The notes beneath the pieces were generated by a model. The model was not told where the DNA came from. It searched no databases and saw only the letters and a program-made list of their open reading frames with translations. A program made the translations under genes and the position numbers. Positions 22,341-34,189 of a stretch of DNA of 64,000 bases are shown piece after piece; within the stretch, counting starts at the first letter, position 1, and each line of letters starts with the position of its first letter. This stretch comes from Triatoma infestans (lineage: Eukaryota > Arthropoda > Insecta > Hemiptera > Reduviidae). The DNA is taken from NCBI GenBank assembly GCA_011037195.1, contig JAAEAF010002622.1, positions 1-64,000 of the forward strand, in the 5' to 3' direction.

Positions 22341-24290
22341 CATCAACGGTCAACAAATACTTTTATACATATATGGAGATAATATAGAACTAAAGAGAGA
22401 GACAGGTGTTATGCCCAATGCCAGCTCGCGAACGTCCATGGACTGTCACTTTCAGATTTAACAAAAACGTATGAGCATAAAATTTACAGCTTTTAATAGC
22501 GTCCTTTCTAGGCTTTTTTCCAAGAATCTTCATTATTGGGGGTCTCGTTTGAAAGGTGATAACCTAATGCATTCCTAAAAAAAGTGATTTTTATAAAGTT
22601 TAGATTCTTCTATTGATGTAATATATATTGAAGACAATAAAATATTTATTTAAAATTATAGATTTCAAGAAAATTTGAGAATTGAAATGTAATAACATTT
22701 CAATTAGATATTTACCTCTGAAAATAGCTTTTTCTATACAAATCTAGAGTATTATAAGTTTTTATAATCGCGTTTAAATTGTGTTTTCGTGTTTTTAAAA
22801 GATCGTGAAGATCCCATCGTTCTAAATAAATACATGTAGTTACCAACATCTCCATAAGAACTTTTTGAGTTACTTCTTGCTAATTGCTTTAGTTCTCACA
22901 TATAAATAGTAAAGGGGCAATGAAAAAAAAGGTGTCGCCTTATTACCCAACCATATCAAAGAAGGGATTTCTCTTTTCTTTTTTTTCACAAAATCAGTTA
23001 TGTATTTATTATGAAACCTTGTCCACCCTATTTTATTTTTTCCATAACATTATAAGTTTCTTGTTCCCAAGAAAATTCCATTGATTGACACACAAGCCTT
23101 AGAGTTATGCTCCAGTGAACACAAACAAATAGTTGAAAAACTGATTCTTTAACAAACAGCCAAGAGACTTGAAATGTCACATGTCCAAGTCCTTTGTTCA
23201 TACTTGGTTGACGTCATCATAAGAACCCGCCCTATTTTGATTTTTAAATATTTCCTAGGTAACTATACTTGAAGAATATTTACCATTCTTACTAACATCC
23301 GACCACGGTTATCATCTGGTTCCACCTTCTGTCGTCGAATATACTGGTAAATTGATTTTCTTTATTTTGGTGTTTTTAATTATTAAAGTATTGTTTTATT
23401 TTGATAACAATTCTTGTATTTTCACTGATTTTTTTTTTTATGCATCCTCTTTCACTGAAAACTTAATTAAAATTATCTCTGTAGTTTTATAGTAAATTTG
23501 TTTGATAAATTCTAGAAATAAAATTATAACAAAAATTCATAGTAGTTCATTCAGATTACAATAGATTAGCACCAACAGTTCCCATGGACACACAAAGTTA
23601 TCTTTTGTGGTCCTATTATTTATCCGAAATGATGATGACTTTTAGAAACTATTCTCTGATTATATCTTTAAGTGACTGCGAATGTGTGATGAACTATGTA
23701 TGTAAAAAATGAAAAATGCAGAAAGATATCAAAATGGTATACCAACACGAATAATTATCAGATATAATCAAAATTTATATATATATATTTTTTTTTTGTC
23801 CACAATTAGTTTCATTAATTTACTTTCATATCTTAATCTATCTTTCGACTTGATTTTGAAAATATTTTCTCAAAAATTGTTTTCAAAGTATTTTGTAAAA
23901 TCATTTCAATAACTTATAAAGTTTCGTGTTAGAAACAGAGGCAATTACAATTTGAGAATTTCAAAAAGATAAATTCGGTAAGGTATCCAAGTTGAAGGTT
24001 AAGGTTAAAAGTAACATTTCATCGTTTATTTTTATTTTTTTTTATTTTCATTGATAGTGCAATCAAATAAAGCTGTTTGGGATTTTCAACTAGATCTGAA
24101 TTTACTATGCTAGACTAAGTATACGGTTCTCCAGGGCTCATTGAAAGAAACCTCAAAAAATAAAATTATTTCCGTTTCTCCAAGCATGCGTTAATCATTT
24201 AAAGGAAAATTTTATTAAGCTGAATAGTTGTAAGTACTGAATTAAGTATCGGAATTAATATGAGCAAATAGTATAAAATTAGTAATCTCG
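22341..24290. other. AT-rich spacer, nothing recognised
   Basis: No supported gene or named repeat in about 1.95 kb. It has short homopolymers and a (TA)n run near 23778. The stretch 23200-23350 is less AT-rich but has no second copy and no frame worth calling. Confidence 0.5.
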
Positions 24291-24299
24291 CAAGTATAA

Positions 24300-24410
24300 A
24301 AAGTAGGAACTGGCTCCTGTAATCGTACGCTGAATTCCCGGGTTAGTAATGGTCAGCGTTCGTCTGTTACGCTACCCGCAGGTCAACAAGGCAATGAAAA
24401 AGGAGGCAAA
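24300..24410 (-). repeat. Possible tRNA-like SINE head, weak
   Basis: On the minus strand CGGGTAGCGTAACAGACGAA, GCTGACCATTACTAACCCGG and GAATTCAGCG look like a decayed tRNA-derived head of a different SINE. The A box fits loosely and the B box poorly. It abuts the left end of repeat E copy 2. Confidence 0.3.
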
Positions 24411-24423
24411 TAGATCTTTCAGG

Positions 24424-25300
24424 TCTCAGTGCACTTATGACTCTCAAAAAAAAAAAAAACAGACAAACAAATAAAACAAAATTAAATTTAAAAAAATGGT
24501 TATTTATCCAAACTTTTGTAAATTAAAATTCATTCAAATTTTGAATCATTTTTATTATAATAAAATAATTGAAATGGTGATATTGAGAGTTTAAATATTT
24601 AAAAATAATAAAATTATGCTACAAAAAAACAATAGTATAGCCCAAGTAATATTAAGTAAGAAGTCCAAATATCTGTTCAATTAAAGAATCTTCAAGGGTC
24701 TTTTCATGAATTTATGGTGGTACAGAAAGAAACAAAAATTAAAATTTCTTTATCTTGAACTCCATTATTAATTCGTACAATTTATATTCATATTAATTAT
24801 TAATTAATTAGCCGAGAGCTATTTGAAATTCAGATCTCACAGTTCACAGTTCTATCGTTTTCTATCTTGTCCAGATAAAAAAGAGATATTCAAAATTGTT
24901 ACATACAAAGACATTAAATTATTAAAAAAAAAAAAAATAGTATAAAATTGCATTATTAAAAATTAAAATATGCTATTAAATAATATATGAATATTTTGTT
25001 GAAGGAAGTGACCATAAAAGAACAAAATGTTTAATTCAGTATTTTTTGTAGATTGACTTAATGAAAAACAATATTGGATTGGTTTAATTAAAATATATGT
25101 ATGAAGGTGTATTGTATTGGGACTCAATAACTAATTTTGTAGCTTCAATTTACCTCCCTTTCTATTCTCACATTGTTCAATATTAAATTTATAAATTTTA
25201 CCGGGAAATTTTAATTAAATATGTTTATTTTTTTTTTATCCTTTTGAATTAAATATTTCTAGCGGAAATGGTTTAATTACAATAGATTATATTTCATTAA
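24424..25300. repeat. Unknown dispersed repeat E, copy 2, without the LINE
   Basis: Same orientation and order as 14707-16350. At the position corresponding to the Jockey insertion the sequence runs on from GCATTATTAAAAATTAAAAT to ATATGAATATTTTG, so this is a filled/empty paralogue pair. Differences are mostly A/T-run length changes. Confidence 0.85.
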
Positions 25301-25374
25301 ATTATATAATTCATTGGATTTAATTTACAGCTACAAAAAGTAACATTGTAATTGCCTTTAATTTACGAAATTGA

Positions 25375-25990
25375 TTGTTCACGATAAATACATGTTGGTC
25401 TGTTGGTATGTGTGTCTGTTTATAAATTCGGAAATCACGATAAGTTCAAACGTGATATTCTCTTTAGGCAGCATCATTGGGATTCTATATGAAGGTCCGG
25501 GCAAAATCCTTCAACAGAAATAGAATTGAAAATCTGAATGGTTTTCAGTTTGCCATGTTTTTCACCAACAACACTCTAATGATTTTCTAAAAACTAATGT
25601 CACTTACTTTCTCGCAGTAATTCAGAACTTTTGAAATAAGCATTACATTAAGCTTTCCACTAAAGCAAAGTCATTTCAGTAAAATATACCATTCTACATC
25701 AATTTTAATTTTAAGATCTATTAAATATGTTCTTATAATCTCAAGTTTGAAGAAAGTCGATTACCCAAAAGTCTTCGTCTTATTGAAAACTTTTATTAAA
25801 TTTTTAGGGATTTTCTTCAAAAAAATAGCTCCAAAGAGATTTCTTCAAATCTGGAATGCTAAATGCAACAAATATAAACCTATCATTTTTGTTTCTGAGA
25901 CATTTTTTTCCAAAAAAAACTTTATTTTAGTGGGTGTTGCAAGAGCTGAGACGTTAGGTAGACTGCTTGATAGTCTAAATATTGTTAGCT
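25375..25990 (-). mobile_element. Diverged family H relic
   Basis: Retains the order of an H element with many substitutions. GTTGGTATGTGTGTCTG corresponds to the TG tract, AGGCAGCATCATTGGGATTC to TAGGTATCACCATGGGATC, then AACTTTTGAAATAAGCATT, AAAGTCATTTCAGTAAAATA, and a second module with ATTTTCTTCAAAAAAATAGC. No CCGGAAGT box is intact. The next H element lies in the opposite orientation. Confidence 0.55.
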
Positions 25991-26018
25991 ACAGATAGTT
26001 CTTATATATATAAAAAAA

Positions 26019-26860
26019 TCTAGTGTGTAACACTCACACAACTTTCTCCTACTCTGACGTTCTCAAAATCATAATTGACAAATTTTATAGTTTGTATACC
26101 AAATTTAATGAAATTCGACGAAAACGGAAAATACTGTCCAGTAAAAGCGCACTTCCGGTTTACTAATTTTCTTGAAACTCGGAATTTTGACCATCTATTT
26201 ATTTCTAAATAATTTGTTTTTTTTTTTTGGATGATAGAATTGTATAATCAACTATCATGGCACTTTAGAGAAAAACATAACCCCACCCCTCCCCTAAAAA
26301 TGCCCTTAAATTAATTTTCCCAGTGAAATGTATTGAATAAAAGTTGTAAATCTTTGTATGTTTAGTTTATACAAGAAGTTTCATATTACAAGAAAATCGT
26401 CGGAGCCAATTTTGAAAAAGTAAAAAAATTATTTAGTAAAGTGGTAAAGTAAACATACTTCCGGTTATCCAATTTTTCAAACTTGGAATTCCAACAACAT
26501 ATTCAATTCTAATTAACATTATTTAGCTGATAGAATTGTCTAATAAACTGAAATAGCACTTTAGATGAAAACCTAAACTCCACCCTTCCCCCATAACTGC
26601 CCTTAAATGAATTTTCCCAGAGAAATGTTTCAAATAAAAGTTGTAGCTATTTGTATGTGTAGTTGATATATCAAGTTTGAAGAAAATCGTCGGAGCCATT
26701 TTTGAAAAAAACGTAAAAAAGTAAAAAAAAAAACTAGTAATGTGCTACTTCCGGTTGAGAAATTTTGACAGATAACGTATTGTCAGATCCTATGGTGATA
26801 CCTAAATGGAATATCAAGTTTCAATTTTCTACGGATTTTCGGTTTTTGAACTGTGCTGTT

Positions 26861-26907
<47 letters not shown>

Positions 26908-27023
26908 CATTTGCTAAAAACCACTTTTTTGGGATTTCAGTGGACTTCAAAACGGAAATTTCCTGTGAAAACTCGATATCGAAAATTTGACACGATTACA
27001 ATACTTCCTCCTAATAGGAGTAA
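26019..27023 (+). mobile_element. Family H element, near full length
   Basis: Starts TCTAGTGTGTAACACTCAC, then ACTTTCTCCTACTC. ACTTCCGG boxes lie at about 26149, 26457 and 26746, spaced 308 and 289 bp. A pure (CA)n tract lies at 26864-26904. The terminal hairpin is CTCCTAATAGGAG (about 27009-27021), after which the end is lost. The block AAACCACTTTTTTGGG and AACTCGATATCGAAAATT matches other copies. A 97-residue frame over the CA tract is not a gene. Confidence 0.85.
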
Positions 27024-27087
27024 ATGTAGGCTTCGACCTTTTCTAATAATTACTATAAATAAAAGTTGTTATTTCATATCAATTATT

Positions 27088-27648
27088 ACTTTCTCTTGAT
27101 GCTGTAAGAGGAATTATTGTTGCGATCTTGTGAAATTCTCTAAATCGAATTTTCACAAGAAACTATTTCCGGTCTCTTGATTTCGAGAAAGTGGTCTGTG
27201 CGTTGGGGGCGGAACTGGTCAGAATAAGACAAAACGGAAAATCTCACCAAGCTTTAACCAAAAAAAACTATTTTGTTTAGGTGCTACCAGCGGGACGTGA
27301 CAATAAAGTTTTTGGACAAAATCTATAGACCAGATGTGTGAAATATTTACTATATAGATTTTATCAATTTTTAGCGATTTTCTTGAAAATGGGCTTAAAT
27401 GATTTTCTTTAAACTTTGTATTATCAAAACCAATCATAAAAAGAAACTGCAAGTTTCATTTGAAATATTTTATTTCAATTAAAATTAATTTTAAGAGTTT
27501 TTTAACGATGGGGTAACGTTTGGCTATGCTCTTGCCATTTCCAATGTTGTATGACTTTTCGTCTATAAAAAATTAATAAGAATTTAATGTGTGACCAAAA
27601 TCCCAGATTTGAAAAAAATCGTTTTTTTTTGGAAGTACTAATATTATA
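27088..27648 (-). mobile_element. Diverged family H relic, cut by the Helitron
   Basis: ACTTTCTCTTGATGCTGTAAGAG is a version of the hairpin end, followed by CTAAATCGAATTTTCACAAG and GAAAGTGGTCTGTGCG. It faces the hairpin end of the preceding H copy, about 65 bp away. It ends where a Helitron begins, after a TTTGGAAGTACT remnant of the box. Confidence 0.65.
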
Positions 27649-28807
27649 TCTATATATATAAAAATTCAGCATCCGTATGTTTGTGGCCGCAAAACTCGAA
27701 AAGTAGTCGCTGCATTGACTTGAAATTTTTACACAAGTTGGATTTCTATATAAGAGTATTTATATATACTTTTTATTCCCAAGTTCCCACAAAAACGGGA
27801 ACTTCTCTGAGCGTTTCGCAAGGTTGGTAGAAATAGATAGACGCAGACGCGTTGCGATCGTGGCCCTCTCTCTGAACCTCTTTCTCAACTACTTATAAGT
27901 ACCTCTTACCGCCACCAATCTGGAAGTACCTCACACCAGTCTCGCGCAGTATTAGTAGACAAGGTGTTCCAAAGTATCGAAACAAATTATCAAAATCACG
28001 CATGATTAAGCGGAAGAGCCATTCTATCGGCTAAAAATGTCGATGTACTCGATATGAACAACATCATTCTGAACAGAATCGCAGGTGAAACAATGACATA
28101 CAAATCCGTTGACACCGCGATGAACCAAAGTGAAGTTGTGAATTTTCCAACAGAATTTTCTTAATTCACTCAATGTTCCCGGATTACCGCCACACATTCT
28201 GAATTTGAAAATTGGAGTGCCAATTATATTACTCCGAAACATCAATCAGCCAAAGTTATACAACTTACATGATTAGTAGTTAAAAAATTGATGAATAATC
28301 TCATTTAACAATTGAAGCAACAATTCTCATTGGACCTCATAAAGGTGAAGACGTACTCCTACCACGAATACCACTCATACCGATAGATATGGCGTTCGAG
28401 TTCAAACGATTTCAATTTCCAATACGCCTTGCGTTCGCTGTGACTATCAATAAAGCACAAGGACAATCTTTGCAAGTGTGCAGTTTGAATTTAGAAAACG
28501 AATGCTTCTCTCATGGGCAATTATATGTCGCATGCTCCAGAGTCGGTAAACCATCTAATCTTTATGTTTATGCAGAAAACAGACAAACAACAAAATGTAG
28601 TCCATTCACTAGCTTCACAATAAAAAGAGACTTTTAGTTAAAAACATTTTTTCTTTCTTTCCGTTCAGTTTACAGCAATGCAGAGTAGGATATTAAGCTG
28701 AATGATTTGTTTTCGTGATGAATCTATATTAACTTCATAGTTCAATTTACTTCCCTAATAATTAAAATCAGACTGAGCCACAGCGAAACGTGGCCAGGTT
28801 TAGCTAG
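27649..28807 (+). mobile_element. Helitron with intact termini and a helicase remnant
   Basis: Starts TCTATATATATAAAAATTC and ends with hairpin GCCACAGCGAAACGTGGC (28778-28795) followed by CAGGTTTAGCTAG. CTAG occupies 28804-28807, matching the 3' CTRR rule with the stem about 10 nt upstream. It sits between A (27648) and T (28808), the standard AT target, with no duplication. At 1,159 bp it is non-autonomous: only the end of the Rep/Helicase protein remains, and the Rep (HUH) domain and upper helicase domain are missing. Confidence 0.93.
28050..28637 (+). pseudogene. Helitron helicase C-terminus, PIF1-like, broken
   Basis: In autonomous Helitrons this helicase unwinds DNA during rolling-circle transposition. 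Readable parts are NNIILNRIAGETMTYKSVD at about 28057, then after a frameshift near 28160 [20 protein letters not shown], and from about 28389 FQFPIRLAFAVTINKAQGQS (helicase motif V region) and FSHGQLYVACSRVGKPSNLY (motif VI region with the arginine). The last 82 residues form an open frame to a natural stop at 28637. Another frame change lies near 28290. Confidence 0.92.
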
Positions 28808-28829
28808 TATTATATATTCAGTTAAAAGT

Positions 28830-29515
28830 GAAATGCGAACAGATTGCTTTCAAGCCACCACCAAATATATCAAAAATACGAACATAGTTACACAAATCAC
28901 ACTGATAGATGGTTACTTTACAATAGATCACAAACCCACAAGAAATTAGACGAGAACTTATTGACCGCAAAACACTTGAGAAAACAGTCCACTTGGAATA
29001 GATAAAATCACCTTACGATATTGAAGGCAATGAACACGCGGATGTAGCTGCGAAAAAGGTTGCCCAAGATGAGTCGCTACCGATAATCTATATAACAAAG
29101 CCCCGCATTCAACAGTAAAACGGATATTGAGGCAGAGATCATGAGAAGCATGGAATATGCCGTGGGCCACTTCTATGAAAGGAAGTCATCTTTATGCATC
29201 TATATTAAAATTAAAGGATAGAATTAGTATACAAATAATTACGTACAAACTAACCCAAGTACGTACTAGACACGGTGCCAATAAACAGTATCTATACAGA
29301 TTTAGACTAACGGACAACAATACATGCAAATGTGATAATAAAAATTGTACAAACTTACTATCACTTAATTTTTGACTGTAAATTACTTGACAGACATAGA
29401 TTAGAAGAAATAACACTATTGAGTTCAGGTGGACTTTGGCCGCCTACTAAAAGGGAACTTCTCCAATTCCGCTCATTCGCTGAGGCCATCGATTATATAG
29501 ACTTATAAATTATTA
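28830..29515 (+). pseudogene. LINE ORF2 end: RNase H and terminal zinc knuckle
   Basis: A degraded 3' portion of a LINE. From about 28990 it reads VHLE, a stop, IKSPYDIEGNEHADVAAKKV, the last part of RNase H (compare WVKAHMGLEGNEEADRLAKE in the 4-9 kb LINE). After more stops, ANVI...HLIFDCKLLDRHRLEEI near 29340-29410 is the terminal Cys-His motif, like HLIFDCPLLERRR of that LINE. It ends QFRSFAEAIDYIDL at 29508. It belongs to the same broad R1/I-type group but is a different, older element. It lies directly after the Helitron. Confidence 0.8.
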
Positions 29516-29767
29516 GGACATTTCTTCACTTCTTTTTTTATTTATGTATATTTTTTATATTCTTATTTTCCTTTTCTTTCTTCTTCCTATATTTACCACA
29601 AAACCCCATAATAATCAAATTTTTATGTTAAACTGAGGAATGTGTAGGTAAATAAATATGGATGATAGATGGAAGGATACTTCAGTATATAAAAAAGAAA
29701 AGAAAAGTGTAACTAAGTAATAATACCCATATAAATAAATAATAAATCAAATCTATATAAATTGCAT
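29516..29767 (+). other. Probable 3' untranslated tail of the preceding LINE
   Basis: T-rich, then A-rich sequence after the ORF2 stop, ending in AATAAATAATAAATC-like runs near 29730-29750. No target duplication is visible, so the element's right edge is uncertain. Confidence 0.4.
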
Positions 29768-29806
29768 TAAGAGAAAATTGTGTGAGTGTTTCATATTAGA
29801 TTTATT
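29768..29806 (-). repeat. Solo terminal fragment of family H
   Basis: TTAAGAGAAAATTGTGTGAG and TGTTTCATATTAGATTT match the TCTGG end of H elements read on the minus strand (GTAAGAGAAAGTTGTGTGAG, TGTTTCACACCAGATTT). Nothing of the internal modules lies to the left. Confidence 0.6.
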
Positions 29807-32800
29807 TATTTCTAAATTTTGAATTACAACATTATTACAAATATCTGTTTTATTTTTCTGTTATTAAAGTATACACCGTTAATAAATAATTTCATCGTCA
29901 TATATAAAATAATTTATATGCCTAATAATATGAACCTTTTAAAGTTACTATGATTACTTTAAAATGTACCCATTACAAGTTCTATATACACTGATCAGAA
30001 AACGCTGTCACATAATATTTATAGCTTATGTTATAAGTTTTGGTGAAATTGTTATTTTATTCAACAGTATTTTGGCATATATATACAGTGTAACTTTGCT
30101 AATGTACATAAGTTTAATAGTTTATATAGTTTTACTTACTCCTATTGTTTTAAACATTAGGATAATTCTCCAAAATCTACATTGGTTCTTTTTAACTGAA
30201 TCTTTATTTCTTTAAATTGAACGTTTTATTTCCTGTTGAATAACATGGTTATTTCCCTTTGTTTCTTATCGTTTATTGATTAATTTCATGCATATGGCAA
30301 TTTGCATAACTGATCTTTGTTTTGCTTGGATAATCGTAATTAATTTATAGACTTACTGTTTTATCCCACTACTGGTTGATGTAAAAATTAAGGCTAAGGC
30401 TGATTTAGGATGTAAATTGAGTTATTTCCAAAAAATGAAGAAAAAAACAATGAAATGAATATGGAGAAACAAGAAATCATTTTAGATAAATCAAAGATTA
30501 TTATTAGTCTGCAATTAACAAAATTTTTCTAAAACTATCCTTAGATTAAGTGGTTTGAAGTATACTTCTTTTTCTTGTAGCTGACCGTTTTAGGATTTAC
30601 ATCTTTCTTTAAAGATTTAATTAGCCAGTTAGTGAAAAACATTGACTTTCTCAATTTGAAACGCGAAAGTTTGAACAATGACAGTCAATACTTCTACACT
30701 GCTTGGTTAAATCAAATTATGATGATAGCAGGAATCCAAAACTTAACCAGCATCTTGCAATACAAAAGTAGGTTATATCCGACAATCTAGATATAATTTA
30801 ATGCATTCAGCCATTCTGATCTACCTAAGAAGAGCCTGTGTCTATTGAAATTTGTGTAATTTTTTTGTCTCCACAATTTTGGTTATACTGTATGTTTTTT
30901 CACTTGCTATTGATATTAGAACTGGTGTTCACACAAAAGAGGTTCTGTAAAGCGAACTCATTACGACCCAAAAGATTTATAAAAGTGTTTTGCATGGTGG
31001 TACGTTGTTTACAGCCGTCAATACGATTTAGAATTATGCAGTTGGGAATGTTTGTTTCATCCTGGAATGATTTTTTACTTTGGTATGCTAAACCCAAGAA
31101 TTCAGCTCCCTTATGTCTCTACCCAATACCTCTTCACCTCTTAAGGCATGGGTTCTCAGTGTAAATGTTGATCGTATTCTTAGGCAGAGAGACACGTAGA
31201 ATTCATATTGCTTGAAGTAATGGCTAACTTACTTCAAATTACTCAATTTTCCCAACAGGGACGATTGATGTTAACAAAGCGATATAACCAAAACAGACTC
31301 CTTAACACTGTATACCAACTTTGGAGAATAATTTTAAATAGTTTCAGCAAGATTGAGGCACAAGTAGGTAGCCAATAGATTGATAATTTTTTTATAAATA
31401 TATTATTATTTTGCCACCAATAAGTAAACTTAAATTATTTATCCAGGCGTTCCATTTTTTCCATCACGAAAAAAATTCTCTCTCTAGGATTTTCTCTCAG
31501 TCCAATCATCGACCATCATTTCCATCAAATATTATTATCTCCTTCATATGACAATACCAATACAAAGGTCTATCCCTGATCCTTGTCATTACCTTTCTGG
31601 TTACATTGGGATATCGTCATTCCATATTTTTTCCTTAAATGTCTTTCTCTGGCAAATATCTATTTCTGTCGCTTGCTTTCATACCCTTCTGTATTTTTCT
31701 TTAACCTATCAAAAAGCAAGATTATTTAAAACAATAAAAAAAAAAAATACTGAAACAATCAAACGATAGGCAGTTCAATATTTCGTAAAAATATATATAA
31801 ATTTTTCAAATAATAAATAATAAATAAAAAATTTTTATTTAATTGCTTTACACTTTATAAACAATTGTTCATTTTTTTACGAATCTTCTTATATAAAATT
31901 TGTTAAAACAGTTCCACATATATTTTTATGTCTAATATTTATCTTTATTTTGTAATCCATCTGTTACAAAAAAAAAAGAAGTGTGTATTCTAATTTACGT
32001 TTCTCGAATATGAGAATTTAAATGCCAGAAACTTTGCCCTCGTCACTTTCACCCAGATTTGTATAAAATAATGATTGAAATGCTCATAACAATCAATACT
32101 ATGTAAAAAGCAGTGATTTATAAGGCAACAGGGCGCGAGTCCTTCTACATCATTAATCTCCTCGCAACACCCATTGATCATATTTTTTTCTACACCATTG
32201 AATATTGTTTGCAACGCCAAAACACCAAAACATATTAATTATTACAGAGTTGATGGGGAAGAAAAGGGTAAAGGCTTTTCTTAAAAAAAAAATATATATA
32301 TATATTAAAACGAAAATAAATAAGAAAACCTGTTTTTATTCTTGGAATGAAAACTGCTGTCTTTTTTGTGTCCTCCGACAATGGCCTTGAGTGCTGATAC
32401 TATTAATTTAAAAACTGAAAAAAGAATTATGATATTTATAGAAAAAGCCATTTGAATTGTTGAAAGTAGAATTGCAGCCTATAAGAGCGAGCACATGTTT
32501 ATCTTCTCCCTTTTCTAAAAAAAATTTATCTTATCTATTCCATTTTACATTATTTAATCGTTAACATTTACATTCTAGCTTCTAGAAGTAAAGAATTTAA
32601 CGAAGTTGTGTAAAGCAGCATAAAATGTTTTAGAATAATGTTATAAAGTAGTGGAAGTGTTGTGATAGTAACAAGTAACAAGCAGATGGAAGTAAATAAA
32701 ATGTAACGAGTCATGAAGGGGAAAGAGACGATAACTTGGAAAAATTACTAGGTTTTCTTTAGAATAATCTTACTTTTTCGTAATCTTTTTTCGCTTTTAG

Positions 32801-33360
32801 AAAGATAACCGTTCCTTACTACAAAAATTTTAATATTATTTTTCTTCTTCATATTAAAATAACTAAATAAGCTTTCTTTAGGAAGGATTTATATTAGCAA
32901 CTCCTTTGGATGAAATGTAATAACATTCATTTTGTGGAAAGTGTTTAAGATAAATAGAAAAATGTCGGCATTTCGAGCGATTTATGGTTGGAGATAAAAG
33001 TGAGCTTGTGGAGAGAGCAAGGTTTATGGTTTATACGACACTTTGCAAAAAGTGAAAAGAAGCATGAAACTCTGATTCATTCTTCTTTGGGAGAATTATG
33101 ATTACGCTTGCAGGGGGGATGGGCATAATATCAGGAGCTAGCAATATTCACGGTATTAAAGGTGAAATCGGAATTTTCATTCACTGGAAATAATGCTGAA
33201 CACTTTATAATCAGAAAGTAACACAAACTGCCAGGACTTTACACGAATATAGAAATTAGAGACTGAGAGTGAGTAGCGAGAAGAGCAGTAAGTTGGAAGC
33301 TGACGCGTTGTAACTGCTGTATAAACTGTTGAAAGTCTGTTCCTTTGTAGGGCTAGCTCA
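29807..33360. other. Long AT-rich spacer, no element or gene recognised
   Basis: About 3.5 kb with no feature I can support. The frame at 30838-31164 (108 residues) and its overlapping antisense frame have no domain I recognise. A-runs and (TA)n occur near 32290-32310. This is the longest part of the window free of recognisable transposon sequence. Confidence 0.5.
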
Positions 33361-33424
33361 GCTGTATATGTACCGAGTCTCCCACTCTAGTCTGGCCTAG
33401 GTAACGAGTGAGACTCTCAATTTT

Positions 33425-33462
<38 letters not shown>
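33361..33462. repeat. Imperfect inverted repeat followed by (CT)n
   Basis: GAGTCTCCCACTC near 33377 pairs with GAGTGAGACTC near 33408 except for one extra C, around an 18-nt loop containing GGCCTAGG. An uninterrupted (CT)n tract of about 35 bp follows at 33428-33462. Confidence 0.7.
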
Positions 33463-33464
<2 letters not shown>

Positions 33465-34189
33465 CTTTATATCCCTCTCTTCTGATCCTATTACAATCGT
33501 TATACGAAGTTATTATAAAAAAATGTAAGTTTGGGAATATAATGCTGTTATGATAGTTCACTATTTTTTTCACCATTGTGGAAGCCCCAATTGCGCTAGT
33601 TTTTCTCTTTTTTTATTTATATCTATGGAGATTCACAACCTTAGGGCAAGAATCTCATTATCCTAAAGATGATAAATAAATAATAAAGTACATCAAGATT
33701 TAAATGAAATGATTGTCCTTATCTTATTTGATAAGTTACTTTACATAAATTTTTCTTAGTAGTTTTGTACTAATACCTGAAGATATTAATATTTCTTACA
33801 TCAAACTTTATACTAATATCAAACTTTAACTACAAAATTGTTTAAATGCTTTGAAACTAAGAATATCTGAACTAAATTTCATGTATCAAGTAAGCAAACT
33901 TTAAGTTTACAAATATGGAAATTAGATTTTGTATTCAAGAGAATACAAGAGAGTGAATATTAAAGAAAGGTTTATTCATTTTGGTAATGATAAAAAATAT
34001 TACAGTTTGTATTCTTTTTATCACAAGCTGTTCCAATTGCCACCTATTATCGTTTCACTTCCAAAATCTTTTTTTCATAACCAGAAGCAATGGAACATTC
34101 CCTCTCCAAAAAAGACTTAAAAGCCCCATAGTTATGCAATTAAGATATTGAAGTCAAGTCATTGCAGTTTAAGATATTTAAGGAAAAAA
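33463..34189. other. AT-rich spacer, nothing recognised
   Basis: No coding signal or known repeat up to the A-run that precedes the next H element. Confidence 0.5.

Noticed and set aside
30838..31164. 108-residue frame
   Set aside because: No family resemblance, and no start context or splice evidence.
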